From Blattamonas nauphoetae (taxonomy: Eukaryota; Preaxostyla; Oxymonadida): DNA of 64,000 nucleotides. Positions within the stretch are counted from its first letter, which is position 1; every line of letters starts with the position of its first letter. Below, piece by piece: positions 1 through 12,328 of the stretch. The notes below the pieces were generated by a model. That model was given only the letters and a program-made list of their open reading frames with translations, was not told the DNA's origin and ran no database searches. The DNA is taken from positions 744,001-808,000 of the forward strand of contig JARBJD010000003.1 of the NCBI GenBank assembly GCA_033064195.1. Reading direction: 5' to 3'. The position numbers were made by a program, and so were the translations under genes.

Positions 1-165
1 CATACTTCATTCGGTTTGGGTCTAATGACAGCGGAATGTTTGTCACAAAGCTTTAATTTGAATCATGCCTTCTCTTTTTACTGTTTTCTGTTACTTTTTT
101 CGTCATCAACCTTTTTTTATCTCATTTTCTCGGTTATTTTCATCCCGCACTCACAAATCTCTCAG

Positions 166-792
166 CACAACCCTGGGATGGAAATTGGTTAATGATGATT
201 AGCCCCCATTTCTGGGCTGGTTTTGGCGTTGTTCTTTCCATCGGTATCAGTGTCATTGGAGCTGGTTGGGGTATTTTCATGACAGGAGCTTCACTTCTCG
301 GTGCTTCCGTTGCTCACCCGAAAATCACATCAAAGAACTTGATCAGGTACTGCCATGACACCCTTTCATCCATCTTCTTCTATTTTTTCGCCATTTATTT
401 CTCATTAATTGAAAGCACTCCCACAAATTTCACTCGATTCTGAACTATCTTCTCTGCCATCCAGTGTCTTGTTCTGTGAAGCTCTTGCCATTTACGGTAT
501 CATTCTGGCCATCATCATTCAGAACAAATACGCCCCTGCTCACTATCCGTACCAAGCTCAAGACTATCGTGCTGCATTTGCCCTCCACTTCGCCGGGGCA
601 ATCACCGGTTTCTCCAATCTTGGTGCTGGATACTGTGTTGGGAAGCTTGGTGCCGCTATTGCAAACGCTGACGCAGCTGACAGCACACTTTTTGTGAAGT
701 GTTTTATCATGGAAATTTTTGGAGAAGCTATCGGTTTGATGGGTGTTATTGTTGCTGTTATCGTGGCGAGTAGCGCATCCTTCAGGCCATAA
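166..792 (+). CDS. ATP6V0B: V-type proton ATPase proteolipid subunit c'' (5' end uncertain)
   Basis: Proteolipid of the membrane Vo sector, which carries protons through the rotor ring in acidic compartments. The segment FWAGFGVVLSIGISVIGAGW, then TGASLLGA and NLISVLFCEALAIYGII, follows the c'' (Vma16) family closely; the second half has GYCVGKLGAAIA and FIMEIFGEAIGLMGVIVA. An intron at 347-464 (GTACTG...CCATCCAG) joins NLI to SVLFCEA in phase 2. The first exon begins after a CTCTCAG acceptor at 165. The first transmembrane helix seen in human and yeast c'' is not visible. A mini-exon at 65-89 (ATGCCTTCT...) fits the phase but is weakly supported, so the true start may lie left of the window. 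The gene is convergent with the ArgRS gene. The family call is secure; the start is not. Confidence 0.88.
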
Positions 793-955
793 GACTTTGA
801 TTTGCTCTCTACATGTACTTTTCACAACACAACCACCTCAAGAAAAAAACTCCTTCTTTTGTGTTCTATTGAAAGAATGATGTCATTATATTCAAAATGT
901 GTCTGTGAAATGCATTTTATGGTCCATTATACAAGGTAAAAAAGCATAACGCAAC

Positions 956-3108
956 CTACATTCGCTCCAGTGGTGTGATTCCCATCAATCGCAAACCATT
1001 CCCAAGTACTGTTCGGAAGATCGTGCACAGCCAGATTCGCGCGTGAGTCTTTGGAATATCTCCGGGAATGATGATTCGGTTCTGCTTGTAGTAAGACGAG
1101 AAGTCTCTCACGAAGTTGATTAAGAATTCTGGGAGGAAGTGGACGGGGAAGTTGGGGAGTGCTGGTCGGACGGGGATTTTGGGGCAGGCAATCTGTTCGA
1201 TGATGCCAGGCAGCGCCAGAGCATACTTCATAAGCAGCTTCCACTCGGCGTTGTCTGAGAGTTGAGACCAGTCGATTTGGTCGAAGGAGCAGAGGGGAGT
1301 GACACCAGAATCGGGTGTTGTGGAGAGTCGAGCGAACTTGCCCAGGAGAGAGCAGAAGCGGGCGTAGTTGTAGAGAAGGAAGGGGGCACTGGCTTCATCT
1401 GGGTCTGTCGCCTTCTTCACGTCGAAGGTGAGTTCCGAGTGCAGAGAACAGGAGAGGAGAGTGAACTTCATTGAAGCCACAGCGACTTGATGTGTGATGT
1501 TCTCAACTTCTTCCTCGCTTTCCCTTGCATCGGCTCCCTTCTGTTCGTTTCTCTTTCGGATAAACTCGCTGGTCGACTCCTTCAGCGCCATGTAGACCTC
1601 ATCCGCAGTCACAAACAGCCCTCGTCGTCCACTCATTCTCCCTCCAACCAGACGCACAAGGTCATAGCTGAGATGCCACTGCTTCTCCGCAACAGACGGG
1701 GCGAGCAGTCGAAGAGCAAGTTGGACCTTCTCCTGCGCCAAGTTCTGTTCGGAGCAGACGACAGTGTAAACACGATCAGCGCGAGCAGCCTTCTTCATTG
1801 AATACAAAACATCACGGAATGTGTACAGGGTCGATCCGTCGGGTCGGATGAGGTAGTGGCGAGGGTAGTCCTTCTGGTATCCTCCCTTGCCGATGGGGAG
1901 ACCGGAGTCCTTGAGAAAGCGGTTAAGATCAAGATAACCTCCCTCAGGAACACCCTTTTCGTTCTTTTGGGTCTCAGGGACGTAGTACGGCGTCTCCTTC
2001 AGAATTCCGACGCATTGTTGGTTGCTTCCTTCCCACCCGAGTTCTGACTCATAAAAGAACCAGTTATGATGGACACCAACAAGGTCAAGAGTCTCTTGCT
2101 GTCCAGAGTACGTCAGGTTGACCATCCATCGGTAGAGACGGACAGCTTCGGGCTCTGCTCGCTCATATCGCAGATTCCACTCAGCGGACGATGTGCGGAT
2201 GTTGATGCCATTGAGTTCTTTCACAAGAGTGTCCACGAGAACCGGGTGTCGAGAGTGCAGATCAGCAAAGACGTCGATCACTGTTTCTGCTTCTTCTCGC
2301 TTCTTTTGGTCGGTAATCCCTTTGAGCAACTTCTCCTCGAATGTTTTCGACAGAATAGATTCTTTGGCTTCAACAAGTGTCCAGCCATAATCCTGGATAG
2401 TTTGGAGTGTGTTGCTGATCGCATAGATCATCCCAATCCACAGATCGATCTTGAGATATGGCTTAACAATCGGATAGACTTTCTGGAATCCGACAAATGT
2501 GATCCCGATTTGGGCACCGAGATCGTTGATGTAGGAAGCTTCCTCGACTGTCCATCCAACAGCTCTGTTGCAGTTTGCGATGAAGTTTCCAGTGATCGTA
2601 TTTCGGAAGTTGCCAATATGAATGGTACTGTTGGGATTGGTTGATGTGTGCTCAATAAGAAGTCGTTGTCCCTTGTATTTATCTGACTTACCATATTCGA
2701 GTCCCTGTTTGTTGACCATATCAAGGCCACGACGGAAAATTTCAGCACGGTTAAGTTTGAGATTCAAAAACCCAGCTGTGAGATCCGCGGACTCAATGAG
2801 GGGATGAGGCTAGAATGAGAGAGTCAGTTTGGGTTGACAAAATATGACGATAGGCATTGGAGGAGATGGACGGGAAAACATGAGAAGACAGAGAGGCAAA
2901 CGGATTCAACAAGTTTGTCCTGAACACGTTTGAGGTATTCTTCGAGGGTTACAACTGGCTGGTCTGGGGTAGCTTTTTTCTTCAGGCTTTGGAGGGCAAA
3001 TGAGAAATCACGAGCTTCTAAATCCTTATCAAGACGACCATCAAGGAGAGAATCAACGCCCATGGCCGCTTGAACATAATCTTTGATTTCCTTGTGAAAT
3101 ATTTCCAT
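956..3108 (-). CDS. RARS: Arginyl-tRNA synthetase, class I
   Basis: Charges tRNA-Arg with arginine. Two exons, 3108-2902 and 2809-956, joined in phase 0 across a 92-nt intron, give 686 residues. The HIGH-type motif reads IEHTSTNPNSTIHIGNFRN, followed by YINDLGAQIG. The KMSKS-loop equivalent is GGRMSGRRGL. The C-terminal DALR anticodon-binding domain has LLYNYARFCSLL and ends GITPLERM, directly before a TAG stop, which supports the standard code. The EHTSxNP form of the active-site motif is that of bacterial and archaeal enzymes; typical eukaryotic cytosolic ArgRS has a FSSPNIAK form. Start chosen at the ATG opening exon 1 (MEIFHKEIKDYV). I see no mitochondrial targeting peptide. Confidence 0.93.
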
Positions 3109-3818
3109 TGTCCAATTTGATCACCCCACCACTTTTCCTTCTCTGATCAAAAATTAAATCCTGTTCTGTCCTATGAATTTTGGACCTTTCATGTTTTGAA
3201 ACAGGACTCATCACTCAATAGGATCGATGATGTTATAGTTCTTTTGTTGTTTCGGCTCACGATCAATCCTACTTTTCTTTCAACCACCCTTTTACGGCTC
3301 AAAATGTATGAACGAACGTGCTCTTTTTCTCTCTTGTTTTTCGTTCTGAAACATTTCTGGAAATGATTATAACTTGTTTGCGACGGTCTTCTGAAACCCA
3401 AACTTATTTCATGAAGATAAATCAAACAATTGGTGAACAATCGCTGATCCACCTTCACTTTCAACTTTCTTTCTTCATCTTTAATGTTCTGTCTTATAGT
3501 CATTCTATTCTTTCTTATCTCTCCTTAGAATACTGTTCTCTGAAGATTATGTGCGTGCAAATCTCTTTCATCAGCCACAACATCACTCGCTTTATCCACC
3601 CTTGTTTTGTCATCTCAATGAAGTTTCAAAGAACTAACTTTTCACAAATAATCGATCTTGTGTGCTCACAGTTCATTAGCAAAACAAGAATGTAAACAGA
3701 TGGTAAAATAGCGCTCGATCGAGGATCGGGTAAAAACAGTTTGAATATCAGTGAAGAGAGTATATCTGATCAAACCAATCAATAAAAAACAACTTCACAT
3801 TCGAAACGACATTTGAAA
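3109..3818. other. Intergenic stretch, no supported gene
   Basis: About 710 bases between the ArgRS start and the kinase stop, rich in T and A runs. Open frames on both strands (about 100 to 125 codons) have biased, hydrophobic low-quality composition and no recognisable motif. No tRNA fold is seen. It probably holds the ArgRS promoter and the 3' region of the kinase gene. Confidence 0.5.
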
Positions 3819-5912
3819 TTAGTCTCCTGAGGTTGTTTGCGGGAGGGTATCTGATGAGAAGATAGGTGGGGGAATTGGTCGCTCTGTGGGTGGTTGAGAT
3901 GGATCAGTCGTGGTAGAACAGATAATAGGCTCAGGAGGAATCGGTTTGATATGAAGATGCGTGTGTTGGGCTTGAGACCGTGAATCAGAGATTGTTTTTT
4001 GTGGAGAATCTATCACAAATGGATTGCTTCGTGTAGGCGCAGGAATATGATGTGATTGATTCTGATTTGGCCTTACTTGATTAATTTCATCAAATCCTTC
4101 GAAAGCATCGTGTTGATTAAACAATGGTAGAGCTTGAGATGGAGTTGATTGAGATGAGTGTTTTTCGAGTTTTTCTTCTTCGGCAGCCATTTTTAAGGAA
4201 CGTCTCCGAGAAAGTTCAATCTCTTCCTGTGTAAGAAGAAAGTATGACCCAGCGCAAGAAATCGTATCAGTCATGGTTGTGCTGATCGAACGACTGATTC
4301 CTTCGGAGAGAATTCCGAGGAGATTAATGCCTGAAACAATTGATGGTCGCATTTTTTGCGGGGCTGAGGTCTGTTGTGGTGGATGGTCGACATATTTTCC
4401 TTGGATGGAAGGATAGTGAGATGGGTGCAGTGGAACAGATGTTGGTAGGTCTTTTGGTTTTCTCGGCTTGCTTCTATCAGGAGCAGGATGAAGTTGTTGG
4501 AGAAGATCCTCGACTACTACAAATGGGAGAGGAAATGAGGGTAATGACGAAATAGTGGACTGTGAGGGTTGTGAGGCTTGTCGTGTTCGTTTTGCACTGA
4601 AGAAGGTTGATGTGTACGGATTGTTAAAGAACGGAATGCGCATTTGATGAACAAAAGATGGATCACGTGGATTGCTACGTTCTTTTCGACGCTGCAGTTG
4701 TTCTGCAGTTTCTTGTTTAGGAAATCCAGGTTGGTTTGGTTTCGGTGTATCATGCGAATCAAGGAATGGAATATCTGTTAAAAGATGATCTTTTTTATTG
4801 AGATATGTTAATCTTCTTCCTTTTGGCTTGTCAAGCATCGTGTCGCGAACAGCACAGACATCAGGATGCGGTGCGACATTGAATGTTGCCCAATCAATCC
4901 CATCAAAATAGGGATGTATTTTAATATCCGATAATGACAATCTATCATTTGGTTCCACAACCAAAATCCGTGCGATCAAATCTTTGGCTTTGTCAGAGAA
5001 CAAGATCACATCTTCCTCTTCGAATGAATATTTTGCTTCAACAATGTTTTGAAAGAGGAGAAACTCAGTCAGGCCATCAAATGGAGCATGTCCAGCATGT
5101 AAAAAATACAGAAGACATCCAAATGCCCAGATATCAGATTGAAATGTCGATGGCTTCGAGAGTAATGTCTCTGGAGAGACATACATTGGACTACCAACAA
5201 AAGTTGTGTTTCTAACTGGAATTATTAGAATAGAATCTGGAATACTAGCTGGATTTACGTGTTCTTCATTCACTCGTTTCGCAGCACCAAAATCTGTGAG
5301 TTTGATGTGTCCATCTCTCCCAATAATAATATTTTCTGGTTTCAGATCACGATGGAGAACTCTGTAAGGAAAAGATAAGCAAAACAATTGCTTTATACAG
5401 GTTCTGATGCAGATATTCAATCGCAACGAGAATTTCTGCGGCCATGAATTGGATTGCACCATCCATGAAGCGATTTTCCTTGAAAAATAACGAAAAATGG
5501 ATATAAACTGGTTTGAACACTGAGATATCCTCACATCCCAGCTCAAGAATAAAATCTGAATAGACTGCTGAGTAAAAAGCAGCAAACATAAACTCTCGTC
5601 GTTTTGGAAGGAAGAGTAAAATTGAATAATATTGGGATGAAATAGTTGAGACATAATCTGCTTTTCTTGCAAGACTGCCGCTTCCATATGGAACTGTTTG
5701 ATGCGTGCCTTACTCATTTGTTTCATTGCATATTCCTGACCCGTTTCAATGTGGATGACTTTAAACACCTATATGATGAATTTTGTTGAGATACAAGATG
5801 TCAGAATGAAAATAGTGAAAGGAAAAAAAAGCGATGGACACACAGAGGCGAATGATCCGATCCCAAGTTCAGAAATGAGAGTGAAATCATCCTTAGATTG
5901 AATATGGTCCAT
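3819..5912 (-). CDS. PDK1-like AGC protein kinase with long disordered tail, no PH domain seen
   Basis: Serine/threonine kinase. Exon 1 (5912-5844, MDHIQSKDDF) carries the glycine loop GIGSFAS, joined in phase 0 to VFKVIHIETGQEYAMKQM with the VAIK-type lysine. Further exons are 5768-5588, 5555-5399 and 5361-3819, with introns of 75, 32 and 37 nt; the sum is 650 codons. Catalytic motifs seen are LHRDLKPEN, LTDFGAAKR and FVGSPMYVSPE. The SPE in place of APE, and the segment VEPNDRLSLSDIKIHPYFDGI, are typical of PDK1. A 42-nt in-frame GT-AG stretch just before KENRFMDG may be another intron. The last 250 or so residues are Ser/Pro/Gln-rich; the C-terminal PH domain of animal PDK1 is not visible. 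Substrate is unknown. Confidence 0.8.
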
Positions 5913-6123
5913 TCAAAGAGGAAAAGTGGAGATTACTTCTGTCTATTGAGGGTGAGGTGGGGGCCCACAATCAGAGTGTTTGACACAAAGTGTGTTCGAG
6001 AGCTCTGGAAGACCTGACAGACTCCTAAACCCAGGAGAATTATATCGTTCTTCTTAAATCAATCTTGAAGTGATATTTGAATCAATTTCCTCATCATCAG
6101 AAACGAAACAATAGAGAAGTAAC

Positions 6124-7855
6124 CTATTCGAATAATGAAGCATCTTCAAGTGCAACATTGGGAACAGGTGGATAGTCCGAGTGAATCATGTGATTCTGAA
6201 AGAATGAATGAAAATATGTCAAACGATCTCCCAAATCATCAAAATCCCATCTCGGTCAACACTCGACACAACCCATTCAAAGTTTGGATGCCATTGAAGA
6301 TCCTCTATTGCTGCAAAGTGACCTCCATGCACAAACTATGACATCTGTCAGAGAAAAATGCAACAAACCAAAATTTCTGGTGCTCCGTCCAATCTCTCAT
6401 CGGGTGTTTGTTCGGCCCCAATCAATGAAGAGTCCCAAATCACAACCGTCCTGAACAAATAGAAGAATGAAGAGGATACCCATCTGATGCACCAGACATG
6501 AAGACAGAAGGAGCAGTTGGATGCCACTGAGTGTGCGTGACGGGATGTGAGTGTTGTTGGAAGAGATGAAGTGGCTTCGTGAAATGTCGGAGATCCCAGA
6601 GAGCACAAGTCTGGGCAGATTAGAGATATCTACGAACGAAAAGCGGCAAACTTGATCAACAGAAGAAGTGAGAAGCAAGAAAGATTCCGATGGATGGGGA
6701 GAGATGGACAGAATTGGGTGTGAATGAAGATTGTGAATGTTGTTGAGTGGCAATGCTTGGCGGGTATCCCATCTGTTTCAAAGACAATGAAAGAAAACCC
6801 AGAACAAGCATACAGCAAGAGATTCCGATCCAGACAATGAGAAAACACATGTGGGCTTGTTGGAAACCAATTCACGAGCTGACAAATTGATAGATCAAGA
6901 AAGAAACTGATGGTGTGGATTTTGTTTTGGAGATTGTGGAGTCAAACGAAAAGGAACATAGTTGACGCGACTCCATTGCCATGCCTCGTTCAACGTCAAA
7001 GAGAGAGAGTTCGTTTTCGTGTGCAAGGAGGAGGTGACTGCGTAATGGGGATGACCAACTCATATTTTCACTAAAATCTTGAAGAAAAACTACAAGGACC
7101 ATACATTGGCAGAGATTGGGGAGAAGGAAATGAGTGAAAATTGGGCGGTTGTGGATCATCAGAAATGGTGAGAGATTGAGTGGCTTGAAAGAGATGTATA
7201 GTTGTCGAACCGGTTACAAAACAAAATAGCGATCCATCTCGTAGATTTTGACATGAACTGTCATGGATGATTTGAAAGAAAAGTCGATACTGTGTGACAA
7301 ACCCATCAACACTACAAGTAGTTTCGGAATTCATTAAATCCATGCTAAGTGGAATATAGATCGAGGACATAGCTAGAAAAAATGAAAAATGGCCAGAGAA
7401 TATTCACATGAAGATGAATAAGAGACGAGGATTGCGTGGGTTCCCGTCTGGGAGTTCGAGGATGGGTAAATGCAGTGAATGGGTTTGAATGTGAGTTTTA
7501 AACTTTGTTGATTCTGGACCTTTGCATATAAGGTGAGTATCAGTCAAAGTACTGGTCAACCATGAGACACAATTTATGACATAAATTGCGGGAGAAATAT
7601 AGGTGGAGGAGAGAGAACAAATCAACATACACAAAAACAAGACGATAGTAAAGAAATGAAATGATTAAAAGTGAGATACGTTGTTGGGCCAGTGAGCCAT
7701 CTTGAAAAAGGTGCTTCTGATGATATCTTTTGATTTATCATTCTATCATAAAGAAATGGAATTGTTTTTGTCCAGGACTTGTATTTTGCGACTTTTTCTT
7801 CAAGTAATTCTTCCGTATTTAATTCTGTATGTATCAAAGTGCGAGGGAAATTCAT
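6124..7855 (-). CDS. RBBP4: RBBP4/RBBP7/MSI1-type WD40 histone chaperone, many introns
   Basis: A WD40 propeller of the family that binds histone H4 in CAF-1, HDAC, NURF and PRC2 complexes. The N-terminus LEEKVAKYKSWTKTIPFLYD matches the family helix (EEYKIWKKNTPFLYD). The last blade region has DGAPEI...FVHGGHFAAIEDLQWHP and VVSSVDRDGILMIWEI, matching human [20 protein letters not shown]. Blades between are split among short exons; one intron (7679-7552, phase 2) joins GPTT to TLTDTHLI. The end is either WEIV followed by TGA near 6200, or, after a 29-nt intron, an acidic tail ending SLFE at TAG (6124-6126), which res­embles the acidic tails of the family. Exact internal junctions were not all resolved. 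Confidence 0.75.
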
Positions 7856-8003
7856 CGGTCTGAATTTGGACTATTGTTCCCCTATTTTGGAAACAAATTT
7901 CTGCAAGAGAAAGAAGTTAACTTTTTCTGAGGATTTATCTGTGTCAGAAATCGATTAAATCAACTATGACAAAAAGCGACCATAGGAAATTTTTCAAAAT
8001 GAG
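7856..8003. promoter_or_regulatory. Divergent intergenic promoter region
   Basis: 148 bases separate the ATG codons of the RBBP4-like gene (leftward) and the coiled-coil gene (rightward). Both promoters must lie here or inside the genes. No TATA-like or initiator motif stands out by eye. Confidence 0.4.
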
Positions 8004-11000
8004 ATGAGTGAGTGGAATCGCCAGTTCTCCCAAAACTTAGACATCCTCCGGCAAAGCATCTCGCCTGGTGATTCACTACGGCAGTCACATCCATCTCAGT
8101 CGCTCATGTCAAGTGTACCACTCACTCAATCAATTTCAAATCCTCTCCAGTCGTCATTACCAACTTTTAACGATACATTCTACAATGCACAAGGAACATC
8201 TGATGTTGTATGCTCCTTTTCACTTCATTTTGCGTAGCAATTTCAACTTCTTCAAGAAATGCGCACAGAAATTGACACTCTCACACATCATCATTCACTT
8301 CAAATGGACAAGATGATCGAGAATATTCAGCAACAATATGCAACTATACAGAAGGATTTGCAGATTTTGGATGAACGAATAAAACGGTCGACAACTACAA
8401 CCCAAACTCAACTACGATCTTTTGAAACAGACCTCAAATCCATTTCTATTCGCCCATCAGTAGATCGAGAAACAACCACAACACTCCAGAGACTAAGTGA
8501 TACCATTGATGATGTTGTTCGTAAAATAAGCGACTGTAATAGTAAGATTGACAAAAGAGAGGCCGAAACAGATGAAACAAGTGCGCAATTAACTCAACTT
8601 CAACACTCATTAACAGTTCTTCAAACAAAGGTGAATGTTTTCACCGATACACTCGACGGAACCATTACAAACTATAAGAAACAACTCACCAAATCCATTG
8701 AATCCCAATCTAATCTCGCATCTCTGGAGGCCGACATGGAAGATATCACGAAACAGACAAAACGAATTCAACAACAAGTTGACGAGCTTGAATCGGTTGA
8801 AAGAGGACGGAAAGACGATCTTGTTAAGAGACTGAGTACACATCGCGACGAGATTTTGCGAGAAACAACTGACTCGTTGGCCACGTTCAAAAGCACCTTT
8901 CTTCGGGATTTGGAAGAAACGAAAGGAGAACGTGGAAGACAGGCTCATCAACTCAACGAATCTCTCGAGACTCAAACTCTTCGCCTCACCCAACTCCAAT
9001 CAACTGTGTCGCAGCTGAAAGACGAACAGGGCACGCTCTCGCTCTCTCTCAACTCGCTGACGCAGACTGTTGAAGAGCTCTCGCACAGAGACCGAGAATC
9101 AGAATCAGCCGCATCAATCCAGATGCTCCACACGACCCTGATGGCTGTCCTTCAATACCTCGGCCTGACAGTGAAGCAAACGGATCCATCGAAGCATCGT
9201 TCGCCAAAGCCATCCCTCACCCTCACCCAAATCAATCCTGCCCCGTGGGTCAAGGATCTCGAGTCCATCGACAAAGCCCTCTTCGGCTCCAGTCAGAGCC
9301 AGTCAACGAAGAACCTTTTGAGTCCGCGGTTGGGACGCTCATCGGGACTCGTCGGCGAAGTCGTTAAGTTTCAGACGATGACGGAGAAGCTGTCGGAAAT
9401 CGTCGAAAAATTGAGAGACGAAGTGGCCGCCCTCCCCAAAGAAGATACCAAAGAACACACAATCGACTCCGATGAATTGCGTCGCATGAAAGAAAAGGCG
9501 GAAAAGTTGGAGCGGGAAATGAACGAAGGGTTGCGGAGGTTGGAGGATCGATTCGAAAAAGAGAGCGAAGAAGCCCAAAGACGAGCAAAAGAGGCTGAGA
9601 CCGTTCAGAAAAGAAAGGAAAGCGAAGAACTGACCCAAAAGCGACAACGCCGCCGAGAGAAAGAAGTTCAGAGAGAGGCCGATCTTCAGAAAATGGCGGA
9701 CATGGCAGGAAAGGCTCAAGTGAGTGAATTGAGTGAGAATGTGACGCAGATGAAGGAGAAGATCGGAGATTTATCCGAAGAAATGAAAACTCTCGGCGAT
9801 ACCATCACTCTTCTCCGACGAGCCCCACCTCAGCGAGTCCCCAACACCGATCCGAATGCAGACGAGCCAACTGATGTTGCGGAGCCAAACCCAAACAAAG
9901 AAACCAGCGCAGACGTTGCAGGAATGATCCAGGAAGAGGTTGGCATCCTCAAACTGTCGCTCACACGCGATATCCAAAAAGTCAAGGAAGACATTCGGAC
10001 CGAGTTGAGCAAGCTGAAAGATGAAACCGAAAACACAAAACATTGGGGGGATCAAATCGAAGAAATCGAAAGGAAAATGGGGATATCAACCGAAAAAGCG
10101 AATCGCCTTGAGGAACAATTCGAGCAACTTGCTTCGAAACCCAATCAAGTTGTGCAATCTCCAACATCCCCCGATGAGCTTAACAGCCTCCGAACAGACA
10201 TCACCGCTCTGAGAGAGCAGATGAGCAAGTCCGAGGAAGACATCGAAAGACGAATAAACACAACACTTGCAGACCAGCTCTCACAACAAGAACAGACATT
10301 GCTCAAATCGTTGGCTGGTCTGAAGAAAAGTGAAGACAACGAGCGAGCATCCATCGTACAATCACTCACTGCCCTTGACACTCGTCTGACCGCATCGATT
10401 GAACAGCTCTCCACACAAATCAAAGCAGAGCCCGCGAAAGACCCAAAATCATCTCGTGTCAAGCATCCCACGGACGATGAAAGTGATGCGACTGTCGACG
10501 AGATGAACTTTACAGCACCGACTCTCACAACCCCACAAACAATCCGCTCGACTCGCCAAGATCCTCATTCCCTTGCGAGTGACGAGACAATTGAACAAAA
10601 GATTGAAGCAAGTACTTTGTCATTCGTGACCCTCCTCACAAATCTCGCGAAGAACGACACAGCTGTGTCCATCGGAGACGACGACGACAACGATGACACC
10701 AACCCCTTCACTTCAGCATCTGCCAGGGCATCAAACAAGAGTGGACCTAAACCGGGCGGAAAGGGAGGAAAAAGTGGGCAGGATGATGCTGAGCTTTCGT
10801 TTGCATCACTTACGAAACGAACTGAGAGAGCAATTGAAAAAGCAGCTTCTGCAATTCACAACGCCATCAGCACTGGCGACACAACTCTTGCGACGAACTT
10901 CCAAACCATTATTACTCAAATTCAGCAAGGCCAACAACAGTTCCAACAGTACATGTCAGAGCTTTTCGGACAGCTTGTCAGAGAGGTCCAACAACAACTT

Positions 11001-11114
11001 GGAATTGTCCCCCCACCAGAGGCAGCTGGAGGTCAAACAGACACGACGTCTCAAACTACAAGCCAGGGGGACAAGAAGGGGATAGATCCAACAAAGAAAG
11101 GCAAAAAGAAATAA
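8004..11114 (+). CDS. Long coiled-coil protein, function unknown
   Basis: Two exons (8004-8207 and 8238-11114) with a 30-nt intron (GTATGC...GCGTAG, phase 0) give 1026 residues. The first 70 residues are Ser/Gln-rich; residues from about 75 onward form long heptad-rich coiled coil (QLLQEMRTEIDTLTHHHSLQ, and later LRRMKEKAEKLEREMNEGL). A central gap around SPKPSLTLTQINPAPWVKDL breaks the coil. The C-terminus is Gly/Lys/Gln-rich and ends KKGIDPTKKGKKK. I recognise no family. In a flagellate with IFT20 nearby, a cytoskeletal or flagellar role is possible but is inference only. Confidence 0.75.
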
Positions 11115-11318
11115 TGTTGTCTTAATTAAGTTTAGTGTTCATCACACATTCTTTCAGTTCCGTTCTGGAGCTTTTGTTTTCTCATATTTCTCTTATTTCA
11201 ATTATCTTTCTTCTCGACGTTGATTTAACACTTCACCTCTGATGAATGTCACTAATTCTTGCTGGCAAAACCGATATTTGAATAGATTGGTTGAACTGTG
11301 AATGCATTTTTGACCAAA

Positions 11319-12200
11319 ATGGGTCAAAGATCGACACACTTCCCTCTCATAACCATGAAATCTCAATACTCTCCTCCCACCTACGATTGGGAACAACTAA
11401 TGAAAATGAATCGTCTGAAAGCAGGAGAATTGATTGGCAAAACAGAGAAAGAAATTACCCCAGCTCCTTTCATCGTCAATCCTTTTTCACCACACATCAA
11501 CTCGTCTTCAATCCGATTTGTGTGCACATCAGACACCCACAAAGGTTTAAACACAGTTCCTCGGGGGATACCATCTGGCGATGTGTTCATCCATGCAGGC
11601 GATATCAGTCAACAATCGTTTGTACAAGAAATAGATCTATTCTGTGATATCGTCACCCACCTCAACTTTACAGCGAAATTCCTTGTGAAGGGCAACCATG
11701 ACATTGCCATTCATGACCAGGGATATCTTGAACTTGTTGGTAAACAATTTGGACACAATCCGATCCCAAGCGTGAACGAAGAGCTTAGAAAAGTGAAGGA
11801 GTGCATCACCATCCTTGACAATGAGGTTGTGACCTTCTCTGGGATCCGTATTTTAGGGATCACAGATCCAGATTATCGACTGGATGCCGTGACATATGGT
11901 CCCCCATTCGATTCATCTACATCAAATTTTGGCCAAGTAGATATTTTGGTTTCCCATGTTCCTCCAATGGGCATCTTAGACCTTGACCACCGCGGGGTTC
12001 ATGCAGGCCAACTAGCACTCCTCTACAAAGTGCGGACGGAATGGAAACCGAAAGTGCATATCTTTGGTCATATGCACTCGAACTATGGAACGTTTTTTGA
12101 TGGACAGACACTGTTTATCAATGCAAGTGCATCGATGGGACTGGACAACCCAAAGAATCCAGTTATCGCCTTCGATTATCCCATTCCATCAGGGATCTGA
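11319..12200 (+). CDS. Metallophosphoesterase of the MPPED1/MPPED2 (239FB) type
   Basis: A calcineurin-like binuclear metal phosphoesterase of 293 residues without introns. Metal-ligand motifs appear in order: RFVCTSDTHKGL (DxH), VFIHAGDIS (GD), LVKGNHDIA (GNHD), ILVSHVPPMGILD and HIFGHMHSNYG (GHxH). The layout, including the SHVPPxGILD segment, is that of the MPPED family. All expected metal ligands appear present. An in-frame GTG lies at 11298, but the first in-frame ATG is 11319 (MGQRSTH). The physiological substrate of this family is poorly defined, so none is assigned. Confidence 0.88.
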   Translation: MGQRSTHFPLITMKSQYSPPTYDWEQLMKMNRLKAGELIGKTEKEITPAPFIVNPFSPHINSSSIRFVCTSDTHKGLNTVPRGIPSGDVFIHAGDISQQSFVQEIDLFCDIVTHLNFTAKFLVKGNHDIAIHDQGYLELVGKQFGHNPIPSVNEELRKVKECITILDNEVVTFSGIRILGITDPDYRLDAVTYGPPFDSSTSNFGQVDILVSHVPPMGILDLDHRGVHAGQLALLYKVRTEWKPKVHIFGHMHSNYGTFFDGQTLFINASASMGLDNPKNPVIAFDYPIPSGI

Positions 12201-12328
12201 CGCTTATTTTGCATGAAAATCGCCTTTTCCCGTCCCGTTCTATCAGGTATATGAAGCTTTTCAAGGATGACAATTATGTTTCGAACCATTGGGTGAAATG
12301 AAAAAACAAAGATAAATATCGGAATCTG

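Noticed and set aside
956-3108. Alternative genetic code with TAA/TAG read as Gln, as in some oxymonads
   Set aside because: TAG directly follows the conserved ArgRS C-terminus, and TAA and TGA end other conserved proteins; no in-frame TAA or TAG is needed inside any confirmed exon.
3318-3695. Plus-strand open frame of 125 codons in the ArgRS-kinase gap
   Set aside because: Hydrophobic, low-complexity composition, no splice partners and no motif; probably chance in T-rich intergenic DNA.
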